Origin: Paraburkholderia sp. CNPSo 3274
Lineage (GTDB): Bacteria > Pseudomonadota > Gammaproteobacteria > Burkholderiales > Burkholderiaceae
Direction: 5' to 3'
Assembly: GCF_024206475.1 (NCBI RefSeq)
Contig: NZ_JAMBPR010000023.1
Span: 1-64,000 of the forward strand
Length of the DNA: 64,000 nt
Numbering within the stretch: position 1 is the first letter of the stretch; every line of letters begins with the position of its first letter. Positions 31,137 through 39,301 of the stretch are shown here, in pieces. Made by a program: the position numbers and the translations under genes. Below the pieces are notes generated by a model. It was given only the letters and a program-made list of their open reading frames with translations, was not told the origin of the DNA and did no database searches.

Positions 31137-33014
31137 ATGATTCCGCATTCGTTTCTGCAAGACCTGCTGAACCGCGTCGATATCGTCGACGTGGTGGGTC
31201 GCTACGTGCAGCTCAAGAAGGGCGGCGCGAACTTCATGGGCTTGTGTCCGTTCCACAACGAGAAGAGCCCTTCGTTCACGGTTAGTCCAACCAAGCAGTT
31301 CTATCACTGCTTCGGCTGTGGCGCGCACGGCACCGCCATCGGCTTCCTGATGGAGCACGCGGGGCTGACGTTCCCCGAGGCCGTCAATGAACTGGCCCAG
31401 TCGGTCGGCCTGACCGTGCCGCAAGAGCCTTCGCCCATGCGTGGCGGCGGCGGGGCTGGCGCGGCGGGCGGCTATGCTCCGGCTGCCTCCAAGGCCGTCA
31501 CCACCGCGCTTTCCGACGTCATGCAGACGGCTTGCGACTATTACCGCAAGCAGCTGCGCAGCGCGACCAACGCTATCCAGTACCTCAAGAAGCGCGGCCT
31601 AACGGGCGAAATCGCCGCGCGCTTCGGCCTGGGCTATGCGCCCGATGGATGGCAGAACCTCGAAACTGCGTTTACCCAGTATCGGGACGATGCGCTGGTC
31701 GAGGCGGGCCTCGTCATCGTCAGCGAAAAGCAGGACGCGCAAGGCCAGTCGCGCCGCTACGACCGTTTCCGCGACCGCGTGATGTTCCCGATCCGCAACG
31801 TGAAGGGTCAGGTCATCGGCTTTGGCGGCCGCGTGCTGGACGGCGGCGAGCCCAAGTATTTGAATTCCCCGGAAACGCCGCTATTTAACAAGGGCAGCGA
31901 ACTGTACGGCTTGTTCGAGGCGCGCCTCGCGATCCGGGAGCAGCGCTATGTTCTGGTGGTCGAGGGGTATATGGATGTCGTCGCGCTCGCGCAGCTGGGT
32001 TTTCAGAACGCCGTGGCGACGCTCGGCACCGCGTGCACGCCGATCCACGTGCAGAAGCTCATGCGTCAGACCGATACGGTGATCTTCAGCTTCGACGGCG
32101 ACTCCGCGGGCCGCCGCGCAGCGCGCCGTGCGCTCGACGCGTGCCTGCCGCACGCGGCCGACAACCGCACGATCCGCTTCCTGTTCCTGCCCCAGGAGCA
32201 CGACCCGGACAGCTACGTGCGCGAATTCGGCTCCGAGGCGTTCTCGGAGCAGGTCGAGCGGGCCATGCCGCTGTCCCAGTTCATGCTCAACGAGGTGCTG
32301 GCGGACAAGGAACTGGATCAGCCGGAAGGGCGCGCCCGGGCGCTGTTCGACGCGAAGCCGCTCCTCCAGGCGCTGCCGGCGAACGCCTTGCGGGCGCAGA
32401 TCATGCACATGTTCGCGGACCGCCTGGACGTGCCATTCGAGGAAGTGGCCGCGCTGTGCGAAGTCGACGCGCGCATTGCCCAGGCGGCGCGCCAGGCGCC
32501 CGCACGTAAGGACCGGCACCTTGTGACCGGTATCGAGCGCAAGGCGCTGCGCAACCTCGTGATGCACCCGCGTATCGTGCTGCAACTGGACGAAGAGGGC
32601 GAAAAGGCGCTGATTGGACTGACGCGCCACGGCGAGCTGTTCGAGGAAGTGACCACTCACGCGCGGGCACTGGGCGACTCGGCGGAATTTCAGCTGCTTT
32701 CGGACCTGCTGAGAAATGGGGCCAATGCTTCAACCTTCGAGGAGATTTTTCGCGAAATTCTGGACTATGATGAAAACGTTCGGGATTTGCTGATGAAAAA
32801 TCCGGAAGATGGCGCTGCGGTGGAGGAGCGCCGCGAGCAGGAGCGGCTCGTGAGCGAAGAATTGACGGCGGCAATCCTGAAAATGCGGTACGACGCCTGT
32901 TGCGATCGCCTGGACGCGCTTTCGCGGCAGTCGCGACATACGCCAGAGGAACTTGCCGAATTGATGTCACTGAACCAGACGCGGGCTGACATGAAACGTC
33001 AGCTCGGTTTGTAA
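31137..33014 (+). CDS. dnaG: DNA primase
   Basis: 625 residues. It makes RNA primers for replication. Residues 1-100: zinc-binding domain with CPFHNEKSPSF and YHCFGCGAHG as the Cys/His ligands. Residues about 110-370: catalytic core with the TOPRIM motif VLVVEGYMDVVALAQ (Glu) and FSFDGDSAGRRAARRAL (Asp-x-Asp). Residues about 430-625: helical domain that contacts the DnaB helicase. A Gly-Ala-rich linker follows the zinc domain (GGGGAGAAGGY). The ATG has no clear ribosome site, which fits the low expression known for primase. Second gene of the dnaG-rpoD pair. Confidence 0.96.
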   Translation: MIPHSFLQDLLNRVDIVDVVGRYVQLKKGGANFMGLCPFHNEKSPSFTVSPTKQFYHCFGCGAHGTAIGFLMEHAGLTFPEAVNELAQSVGLTVPQEPSPMRGGGGAGAAGGYAPAASKAVTTALSDVMQTACDYYRKQLRSATNAIQYLKKRGLTGEIAARFGLGYAPDGWQNLETAFTQYRDDALVEAGLVIVSEKQDAQGQSRRYDRFRDRVMFPIRNVKGQVIGFGGRVLDGGEPKYLNSPETPLFNKGSELYGLFEARLAIREQRYVLVVEGYMDVVALAQLGFQNAVATLGTACTPIHVQKLMRQTDTVIFSFDGDSAGRRAARRALDACLPHAADNRTIRFLFLPQEHDPDSYVREFGSEAFSEQVERAMPLSQFMLNEVLADKELDQPEGRARALFDAKPLLQALPANALRAQIMHMFADRLDVPFEEVAALCEVDARIAQAARQAPARKDRHLVTGIERKALRNLVMHPRIVLQLDEEGEKALIGLTRHGELFEEVTTHARALGDSAEFQLLSDLLRNGANASTFEEIFREILDYDENVRDLLMKNPEDGAAVEERREQERLVSEELTAAILKMRYDACCDRLDALSRQSRHTPEELAELMSLNQTRADMKRQLGL

Positions 33015-33021
33015 GGGAAGG

Positions 33022-33052
33022 ACCGCACAGGGGGATTATTGCCCTGCGTGGT
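33022..33052 (+). terminator. Hairpin between dnaG and rpoD
   Basis: An 11-bp stem, ACCGCACAGGG with CCCTGCGTGGT, containing one mismatch and one G-T pair, follows the dnaG stop by 8 bases. AAAATAAC follows and not T residues. It may attenuate or stabilise the message between primase and sigma factor. Confidence 0.4.
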
Positions 33053-33074
33053 AAAATAACAGGTTTTCAGCGGT

Positions 33075-33104
33075 TTGTTTTTGTTTTTTCCGGGTGGGCA
33101 TAAT
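33075..33104 (+). promoter_or_regulatory. Candidate internal promoter for rpoD
   Basis: TTGTTT (33075-33080) and CATAAT (33099-33104) are separated by 18 bases in a T-rich stretch, 47 bases before the chosen rpoD start. Separate promoters for rpoD inside this gene set are known in other proteobacteria. Confidence 0.35.
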
Positions 33105-33150
33105 GGGTTGGGGTAATCCGTGAATGTCCAGTTTTCCAGCAAGGGGCGGA

Positions 33151-35565
33151 ATGGCAATGGCAAAGACTACAGGCGGGAAAAAGGCAACAGCCAAGGGCTC
33201 GACGGAGCCGACCAGCAAGGTCACAGAGGCCACAGTTGCCAGTTCTTCCGCCCGGTCGTCGGGCAGTGAGTCCACCAACCGTTCTGAACCGGCTACCCGG
33301 AAGAGGTCGATGACTGTTTCGGCTGCGCGAGCAGCGCCTGTACGTGCGGCGAAGGCTGCTACGCATCCGGCAACGAAGCGGTCCGGTTCGAGAAGTGCAA
33401 GGGAAGTGCCTGCCGTCGAGGACGATGCGGCAGAGCGCGAGGCTCAAGCATCCACGGTTCAAGAGGCTGTTGTCCAGCAGCCGCGAGTCGAGACACTAGC
33501 CGGTACGGCGAACTCCATGACGAAAAAGCTGAATGAAGTACCCGTCGATGACGACGCAAACCAGAGCGAAGACAGCCCCCCCGCCGCGGGCAAGGTCGAA
33601 AAGACCACCCGTGCGCGCGACCGGCGAGCGAAGGAGAAGGCGCTGCTGAAAGACGCGTTCGCGTCGTCGCAGCCCGGCACCGTCGAGGAGCTCGAGGAGC
33701 GCCGCACAAAGCTGCGTGCGCTCATCAAGCTCGGCAAGGAGCGCGGCTTCCTTACCTATGCGGAAATCAACGATCACCTCCCGGACAACTTCACGGAAAC
33801 CGAGGCGATCGAAGGCATCATCAGCACGTTCAACGACATGGGCGTGGCCGTCTACGAGCAGGCGCCCGACGCCGAAACGCTGCTGCTCAACGACAACGCG
33901 CCCAACGCTTCTTCGGACGACGAAGTGGAAGAGGAAGCGGAAGTCGCGCTCTCCACCGTCGATTCCGAATTTGGCCGCACGACCGACCCGGTGCGTATGT
34001 ACATGCGCGAAATGGGCACGGTCGAGCTCCTCACGCGCGAAGGCGAAATCGAAATTGCCAAGCGCATTGAAGACGGCCTCAAGCACATGGTCATGGCGAT
34101 CTCCGCTTGCCCGACCACCATTGCCGACATCCTCGCCATGGCCGAGCGCGTGGCGAACGACGAGATTCGCGTGGACGAGCTCGTCGACGGCCTGATCGAC
34201 CCCAACGCTGAAGACACCGACGGCTTCAACGCCAAGGAAGCGGAAGAGATCGAAAACGAGGACGAAGAGGAAGAAGAGCAAGAGGAAGAAGCAGAGGAGG
34301 AGGAAGAGGACGACGGTGCGGCGCAGGCGACGGCCAATGCGGCGCAGCTCGAAGCCCTCAAGCGTGCCTCGCTCGAGAAGTTCGCCCTCATCAGCGAATG
34401 GTTCGACAAGATGCGCCGCGCGTTCGAGAAGGAAGGCTACAAGTCGAAGTCTTACCTCAAGGCGCAGGAAACCATCCAGAACGAGCTGATGTCGATCCGC
34501 TTCACGGCGCGTACTGTCGAGCGCCTGTGCGACACGCTGCGCGCGCAGGTGGACGAAGTGCGCCAGGTCGAACGCCAGATTCTTCACACGGTGGTGGACA
34601 AGTGCGGCATGCCGCGCTCGGAGTTCATCACGCGTTTCCCGGGCAATGAAACCGACCTCGAATGGTCGGAGAAGATCGTCAGCGAGAGCCATGCGTATAG
34701 CGGCATTCTCTCGCGCAACATCCCCGCGATCCGCGAACAGCAGCAGCGACTGCTCGATCTGCAGGCGCGCGTGGTGCTGCCGCTCAAGGACCTGAAGGAA
34801 ACCAACCGCCAGATGGCGGCCGGCGAACTCAAGGCGCGCCAGGCGAAGCGCGAGATGACCGAGGCGAACCTGCGTCTCGTGATCTCGATTGCGAAGAAGT
34901 ACACGAACCGTGGCCTGCAGTTCCTCGACCTGATCCAGGAAGGCAACATCGGCCTGATGAAGGCGGTGGACAAATTCGAATATCGTCGCGGCTACAAGTT
35001 TTCGACCTACGCGACGTGGTGGATCCGTCAGGCCATCACGCGTTCGATCGCGGACCAGGCGCGCACGATCCGCATTCCGGTTCACATGATCGAAACGATC
35101 AACAAGATGAACCGTATTTCGCGGCAGATCCTGCAGGAAACCGGTCTCGAGCCGGATCCGGCAACGCTCGCCGAGAAGATGGAAATGCCGGAGGACAAGA
35201 TCCGCAAGATCATGAAGATCGCGAAGGAGCCGATCTCCATGGAAACGCCGATCGGCGACGACGACGATTCGCATCTGGGCGACTTCATCGAGGACAACAA
35301 CACGGTGGCGCCTGCCGACGCCGCGTTGCACGCGTCGATGCGCGATGTCGTGAAGGACGTGCTCGACTCGCTCACGCCGCGCGAGGCGAAGGTGCTGCGC
35401 ATGCGCTTCGGTATCGAGATGAGTACCGATCACACGCTCGAAGAAGTGGGCAAGCAGTTCGACGTGACGCGTGAACGCATACGCCAGATCGAAGCGAAGG
35501 CGCTGCGCAAGCTGCGCCACCCGAGCCGTTCGGACAAGCTCAAGTCGTTCCTTGAAGGGAATTGA
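33151..35565 (+). CDS. rpoD: RNA polymerase primary sigma factor RpoD (sigma-70)
   Basis: About 804 residues, much longer than E. coli sigma-70 (613). The first 130 residues are an Ala/Lys/Thr-rich extension of low complexity. Region 1.1 follows (LIKLGKERGFLTYAEINDHL), region 1.2 begins at DPVRMYMREMG (about residue 280), then a non-conserved region with a run of Glu and Asp at about residues 362-388. Region 2 holds LRLVISIAKKYTNRGLQFLD and FSTYATWWIRQAITR; region 4 holds LEEVGKQFDVTRERIRQIEA. Start is uncertain: ATGs at codons 1 and 3 after GGGGCGGA, and another 9 codons upstream. Confidence 0.95.
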   Translation: MAMAKTTGGKKATAKGSTEPTSKVTEATVASSSARSSGSESTNRSEPATRKRSMTVSAARAAPVRAAKAATHPATKRSGSRSAREVPAVEDDAAEREAQASTVQEAVVQQPRVETLAGTANSMTKKLNEVPVDDDANQSEDSPPAAGKVEKTTRARDRRAKEKALLKDAFASSQPGTVEELEERRTKLRALIKLGKERGFLTYAEINDHLPDNFTETEAIEGIISTFNDMGVAVYEQAPDAETLLLNDNAPNASSDDEVEEEAEVALSTVDSEFGRTTDPVRMYMREMGTVELLTREGEIEIAKRIEDGLKHMVMAISACPTTIADILAMAERVANDEIRVDELVDGLIDPNAEDTDGFNAKEAEEIENEDEEEEEQEEEAEEEEEDDGAAQATANAAQLEALKRASLEKFALISEWFDKMRRAFEKEGYKSKSYLKAQETIQNELMSIRFTARTVERLCDTLRAQVDEVRQVERQILHTVVDKCGMPRSEFITRFPGNETDLEWSEKIVSESHAYSGILSRNIPAIREQQQRLLDLQARVVLPLKDLKETNRQMAAGELKARQAKREMTEANLRLVISIAKKYTNRGLQFLDLIQEGNIGLMKAVDKFEYRRGYKFSTYATWWIRQAITRSIADQARTIRIPVHMIETINKMNRISRQILQETGLEPDPATLAEKMEMPEDKIRKIMKIAKEPISMETPIGDDDDSHLGDFIEDNNTVAPADAALHASMRDVVKDVLDSLTPREAKVLRMRFGIEMSTDHTLEEVGKQFDVTRERIRQIEAKALRKLRHPSRSDKLKSFLEGN

Positions 35566-35648
35566 GCGTGGTTAGCTTTAATGCACGGAAGTCATGTGCA
35601 CGATGGCCAGACCGACTCGCTTTCGTGTAGTATGTCGGCCTGTCGTCG

Positions 35649-35683
35649 AAAAGCCCGGCCTTTGGGTAGACCGGGCTTTTTTG
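35649..35683 (+). terminator. rpoD terminator
   Basis: Stem AAAAGCCCGG/CCGGGCTTTT with a 12-base loop and a continued T run (TTTTTTG), 84 bases after the rpoD stop. A TTGACA (35684-35689) follows immediately and may be the -35 of the tRNA gene, though no clear -10 is seen. Confidence 0.85.
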
Positions 35684-35731
35684 TTGACACGTCATCGTTG
35701 TTTCGTTTGTCGCTACGCTTCGTAGCTTCGT

Positions 35732-35819
35732 GGGCCGGACGCCGTGTTGGTTGCAGGCAGCGGACTCATAATCCGCCTCCGAAAGGACATCGTGGGTTCG
35801 AATCCCACCCGGCCCACCA
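35732..35819 (+). tRNA. tRNA with CAU anticodon and a long (class II) variable arm
   Basis: 88 bases including an encoded CCA. Acceptor GGGCCGG/CCGGCCC, discriminator A. D arm has a 3-bp stem GCC/GGC with GG in the loop. Anticodon stem GCGGA/TCCGC with loop CTCATAA, so anticodon CAU (35767-35769). Variable region is 15 bases with a TCC-GAAA-GGA hairpin. T arm GTGGG-TTCGAAT-CCCAC. Position 8 is A and position 14 is T instead of the usual T8 and A14. The anticodon loop and the C4-G69, C5-G68 pairs match what the lysidine synthetase TilS recognises in tRNA-Ile2, so Ile (AUA) is the best guess; elongator Met is possible. Initiator Met is unlikely because position 1-72 is a normal pair. Confidence 0.85.
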
Positions 35820-36101
35820 AGGTTTTCAGCGATTTCTGGATACAGATTCTCGCTCCGCAAAACCCTACCCGCTCCCACATCTGGTCGGCCCGACCTTTTC
35901 CCCTCGCCTTTCCGTTCTCGCCTTGTTGCCGAGTGGCCAGCAAACGTTGCGTCACTTCACGGCGGCTGCAGACTCGCGGATTCCGCTCGGTGCGTTATGC
36001 GCTGGCTGCGGTGGCCCGACCGAACGGGTCCGCGAGCAACTGAGCGAGCACGTGGCAACGCTGACCACGGCGAAGCAGCAGATTTTTTTGACACCTGCGC
36101 G

Positions 36102-36320
36102 CTAACCGTGCGTGTCGACCCACGCCCTTGCCCAGGCGATTCCCGCGTCCTGCGCTTCCGCCTCCGAATCGAACAGATCCAGGACTCCGGAAGTGCAGAT
36201 GAGCTTGTTACCCTGGATGATGGTCCCGCCCCCCGCGTAGCGCTCTGGCGTGAGCAGTTCTGCCTGTTGCGCGATGGCGTGACCCCACAAGTCGTAGCCT
36301 TTGTATGTCTCTCGTTCCAT
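36102..36320 (-). CDS. Small hypothetical protein
   Basis: 72 residues, beginning MERETYKGYDLWGHAIAQQA and ending EAEAQDAGIAWARAWVDTHG. The pattern of a short two-strand sheet (YKGYDLWGHA, GGTIIQGNKLICTSG) followed by an amphipathic helix suggests a small folded domain. Short proteins of this kind (ETYKGY...IxWARAWVDxxG) occur in Burkholderia genomes, but I cannot name a function. It lies alone, between the tRNA and other small genes; the opposite strand shows nothing better. Codon use is typical of the genome. Confidence 0.6.
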   Translation of the reverse strand: MERETYKGYDLWGHAIAQQAELLTPERYAGGGTIIQGNKLICTSGVLDLFDSEAEAQDAGIAWARAWVDTHG

Positions 36321-36559
36321 CTTTCTGGTGCCCGAAAACGGGAGCCGTTGCCGATCTTGCTCTCATCTTAACTTCTCTCATGGACGATGGCGTGCCGCCA
36401 GGCGCCGTGGTGGCAGACTGCGTTTCTGACTCGCTGGCCCGGCAAGGCTTTCGTCCTGTCGGCGTTGTTTAAGCTTGATTTAAGCGACGCTACGTACGCT
36501 TCGAAAGCATCCTTGAGTGGACAACGACGCCAGGCATCCCCGGACGTAAAGAGATTGAG

Positions 36560-36736
36560 ATGGTGTACTTGATTACCGACCTGAAGATGGTCGAAAGCTA
36601 CGGCCGCGTCAAGGCTGACAGCGGCAAGGATGCGCTGGAAGCGTTTGTGCTCAGCAAGGGCTTCCTCAACCTGATGGAGTTCGCCTCCGCCCGGCCCACG
36701 TTCGTCAACGACTTGATGGCTGTTCAACTGCAATAA
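36560..36736 (+). CDS. Possible small protein or gene remnant
   Basis: 58 residues beginning MVYLITDLKMVESYGRVKAD and ending FVNDLMAVQLQ. Nearly all third codon positions are G or C, a strong sign that the frame is or was coding. The frame stays open and coding-like for about 25 codons upstream (ESILEWTTTPGIPGRKEIE) without any start codon, so this may be the 3' end of a longer gene that has lost its beginning. No family recognised. The reverse-strand frame across the same place looks like a shadow. Confidence 0.4.
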   Translation: MVYLITDLKMVESYGRVKADSGKDALEAFVLSKGFLNLMEFASARPTFVNDLMAVQLQ

Positions 36737-36860
36737 GGAATACTGACGTGGCCATGACTTTGGGGCAGGCCATGGTGCATGCTGAACCCATCCTGCACGA
36801 GACAAAACCGTTGAGTTAATGCATAGAGCAGTATGGCGGCAGACAAGGCGGCGCCGGTTG

Positions 36861-37073
36861 CTACTTTTGCGACTCGAGCATGTCGAGATTGGCTTGCGCG
36901 GTCTCCGCGGGGTGCATCGAGCAGTAAGCGTCGAACAGGGTCGAGCATAATTGCGCGAGTGCCGCGAGATTCACGGCCTGGCCCGCATGTTCAACTTCCC
37001 CTGCGTTGAGTACGTCGTCAACGACGGGGGCGAGACGGCGCAGTCGCCGGAAAGTCTCCGCATCGATTTCCAT
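36861..37073 (-). CDS. Small hypothetical protein
   Basis: 70 residues, MEIDAETFRRLRRLAPVVDD at the start and SMHPAETAQANLDMLESQK at the end. It is acidic and helical, with no signal peptide or membrane segment. The ATG has AGAAG 5 bases upstream, which decides the start against a longer open frame of 132 codons whose first part is not protein-like. No function can be given. Confidence 0.5.
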   Translation of the reverse strand: MEIDAETFRRLRRLAPVVDDVLNAGEVEHAGQAVNLAALAQLCSTLFDAYCSMHPAETAQANLDMLESQK

Positions 37074-37420
37074 TGCACTTCTCGTGTTCAAGCGCCAGGG
37101 CGCACTCGGCAAACTCTCACGGTAGCACTTCACGGACGCGCCCGCAGAATGTGACTTCGGCAGAAGCGAGACATCAAAACTGATACTACCCTTTGTGACG
37201 GCTTTAATGCGTTGCACAATCAGGACAAATACCCCGAGATTCGGCCGCGATGTCAACACGGGCCCGAGGTACAGGACCTCCCGATATGACCCGATAACGG
37301 GTGCAAAATCGAATTCGTACGCGCCGGGTAGTTTATTGTGCGACGCACATAAACATTGGCTTTTCAGCGGTCGACAAAGGGAATACCCTTAGATCATTCC
37401 CCTATCGGAGGCTTGCGGTT
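37074..37420. other. Gene-free stretch before the Uma2-like gene
   Basis: 347 bases with lower GC than the flanks and no convincing gene. It contains the motif TATTGTGCG-AC-GCACA (37335-37349), an inverted repeat TGTGCG-A-CGCACA that resembles the palindrome in front of the PHB depolymerase, and a GGAGG ribosome site at its end for the Uma2-like gene. Confidence 0.5.
37334..37350. promoter_or_regulatory. Palindrome TGTGCG-A-CGCACA
   Basis: A 6-bp inverted repeat with a single central base, 71 bases before the Uma2-like start. With its left flank it reads TTATTGTGCG, identical to the flank of the palindrome at 5546-5563. A common DNA-binding protein, perhaps PhaR, is inferred. Confidence 0.35.
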
Positions 37421-37957
37421 GTGTCGACTCTTCTCGAGCAGGACGGGCTTCTAGCGACCTGGCGTCGGATTCACCCCAACTCTGAGTCTGGGGCGTGGGA
37501 ATGCCGTGAACTCGACGGTCGAGGTGAAGCGGTGCCTCATCCTCAACCCTCAGCAAGGCGCCAAATCGTTCTGACCGACGTGTACTGCCAAATCGCCGAG
37601 CAGATTGGTCACGTGGCAGCGATGTCGGTTGCCGTGGCGACACCGTCATTTGGCATCCGCGTACCTGACGTCGTCTGGATGCCGCCTGAAAAGTGGGAAG
37701 GGTTTGACCGGGATGATCCCGTTCCGTTTGTGCCGGATTTGTGCGTCGAGGTGCTCCTTGACCGCAAGTTTGCGCACGACATCGGCGCGCGGGTCAGGGC
37801 GTACCTGGAGGGCGGCGCCCAAGAGGTCATCGTTGTCGGCCAGCGCGGCGAGCTGCAATTCTGTGGCGCGAATGGACTGCGGCAAACTTCGCAGTTCGGA
37901 ATAACGCTCGCACTCGAGCGGATGTACTTCGAAGCGTTCGCTCCGTCTTCGCACTGA
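37421..37957 (+). CDS. Uma2-like (DUF820) PD-(D/E)XK fold protein
   Basis: 178 residues. The middle part fits the Uma2 restriction-endonuclease-like fold: an Asp in FGIRVPDVVWMPPEKW, then PDLCVEVLLDRK, and a helix ARVRAYLEGGAQEVIVVG that corresponds to the usual KLxxYxxxGVxEYWLV. The active-site Lys of that helix appears replaced by Arg, and the Ser-Pro-Ser after Glu-Val-Leu is missing, so activity is uncertain. GTG start with GGAGG 9 bases upstream; frame remains open above it but is not protein-like. Uma2 proteins are abundant in cyanobacteria and scattered in proteobacteria; function unknown. No partner gene. Confidence 0.65.
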   Translation: MSTLLEQDGLLATWRRIHPNSESGAWECRELDGRGEAVPHPQPSARRQIVLTDVYCQIAEQIGHVAAMSVAVATPSFGIRVPDVVWMPPEKWEGFDRDDPVPFVPDLCVEVLLDRKFAHDIGARVRAYLEGGAQEVIVVGQRGELQFCGANGLRQTSQFGITLALERMYFEAFAPSSH

Positions 37958-38008
37958 TCCACAAAGCGGGCGTCAGCCGACGCGAATCACTGCTGCCAGC
38001 AGTACTGA

Positions 38009-39301
38009 CTAGTCCAGTGCGAAATCCGCCGGGGCCTCCGGCTCCCTGGCGTAGCGGAACACGTTCAGGTCGTCATGCTGGATAGCGGGTTTTCTGCCTG
38101 AAATCAGGTCGGCGAGAAGCTGCGCCGAACCGCAGGACATGGTCCAGCCAAGCGTGCCATGGCCCGTGTTCAGGAAAAGGTTGGGTACGGCGGTGCGGCC
38201 GACAATGGGCGTGCCGTCCGGAGTCATCGGTCGCAGCCCGGTCCAGAACGTAGCCTTCGATGTGTCGCCGCCGCCCGGGAACAGGTCGTTCACGCACATT
38301 TCGAGTGTCTCGCGCCGAGCTTCGCGCAGGCGCTTGTCAAACCCGACAATTTCGGCCATGCCGCCCACGCGAATTCGTTTATCGAAACGCGTGATGGCGA
38401 TTTTGTAGGTCTCGTCGAGGACCGTCGAGACCGGCGCGCGTGACTCGTCCACGATAGGAGCCGTGATGGAATACCCCTTGAGCGGGTAGACCGGAATCTT
38501 GACGAGGGCAGACAGGAAGTTCGTCGAATAGGAGCCAAACGCGACAACGAACGCGTCGGCATGGATAAGCCTGGTTCCGTGACGTACGCCAACGACTTTG
38601 CCGCCTTCGACAACGAGGGCATCGACTGTCGTGTTGTAGCGGAACGTGACGCCTGCCTCCACGGCGAGAGCGGCAAGCCGGGTCGTGAACAGTTGGCAGT
38701 CACCTGTCTCATCGCCAGGCAAGCGAAGACCGCCGGTTAATTTATGCGAGGTGGCAGCAAGGGCCGGTTCAGCCCGCGAGAGTTCGCTTGCAGTTAGCAA
38801 CTCGTATGGAACGTTCGCCTCTTTCAGGACGGCGATGTCCTTTGCCGCGCCGTCAAACTGCTGCTGCGTTCGGAAAACCTGTAGCGTCCCGCCGGTTCGT
38901 CCTTCGTACTGGATACCCGTTTCAGCGCGCAGCGCCTTCAGGCAATCGCGGCTGTATTCCGCGAGTCGCACCATACGGTTCTTGTTGATGGCGTAGCGCT
39001 CCGCGGTGCAGTTCTGCAGCATCTGCCACATCCACTGGAGCTGGAACTGCTTGTCCGCGTCATCTGGGCGGATGGCGAGCGGGGCATGCTTCTGGAACAT
39101 CCACTTAACGGCCTTGAGCGGGACGCCCGGTGCCGCCCACGGCGCTGCGTATCCCGGAGAAATTTGCCCGGCGTTCGCGAAGCTCGTCTCAAGCGCGGGA
39201 CCTTGCTCGCGGTCGATGACGGTGACTTCATGGCCCGCGCGCGCCAGATAGAACGCGCTCGTCACGCCGACGACCCCGCTACCCAATACCAGAACTCGCA
39301 T
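38009..39301 (-). CDS. dadA: D-amino acid dehydrogenase
   Basis: 430 residues. A membrane-associated flavoenzyme that oxidises D-amino acids, classically D-alanine, to keto acids and passes electrons to quinone. It starts MRVLVLGSGVVGVTSAFYLA (FAD GxGxxG), has the DadA signatures FANAGQISPGYAAPWAAPG and VYPLKGYSIT, and ends with LFLNTGHGTLGWTMSCGSA, which closes the FAD site. Full length. The upstream in-frame extension of 35 residues is dismissed. The usual neighbours alr/dadX and Lrp are absent; divergent from an Old Yellow Enzyme gene. Confidence 0.93.
   Translation of the reverse strand: MRVLVLGSGVVGVTSAFYLARAGHEVTVIDREQGPALETSFANAGQISPGYAAPWAAPGVPLKAVKWMFQKHAPLAIRPDDADKQFQLQWMWQMLQNCTAERYAINKNRMVRLAEYSRDCLKALRAETGIQYEGRTGGTLQVFRTQQQFDGAAKDIAVLKEANVPYELLTASELSRAEPALAATSHKLTGGLRLPGDETGDCQLFTTRLAALAVEAGVTFRYNTTVDALVVEGGKVVGVRHGTRLIHADAFVVAFGSYSTNFLSALVKIPVYPLKGYSITAPIVDESRAPVSTVLDETYKIAITRFDKRIRVGGMAEIVGFDKRLREARRETLEMCVNDLFPGGGDTSKATFWTGLRPMTPDGTPIVGRTAVPNLFLNTGHGTLGWTMSCGSAQLLADLISGRKPAIQHDDLNVFRYAREPEAPADFALD

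Noticed and set aside
36368..36948. Minus-strand frames opposite the possible small gene
   Set aside because: Composition is not protein-like and the plus strand has the better coding signature.
37208..37219. Second TGCGTTGCACAA near the Uma2-like gene as another operator
   Set aside because: Only half of the palindrome is present; the better match is at 37334-37350.
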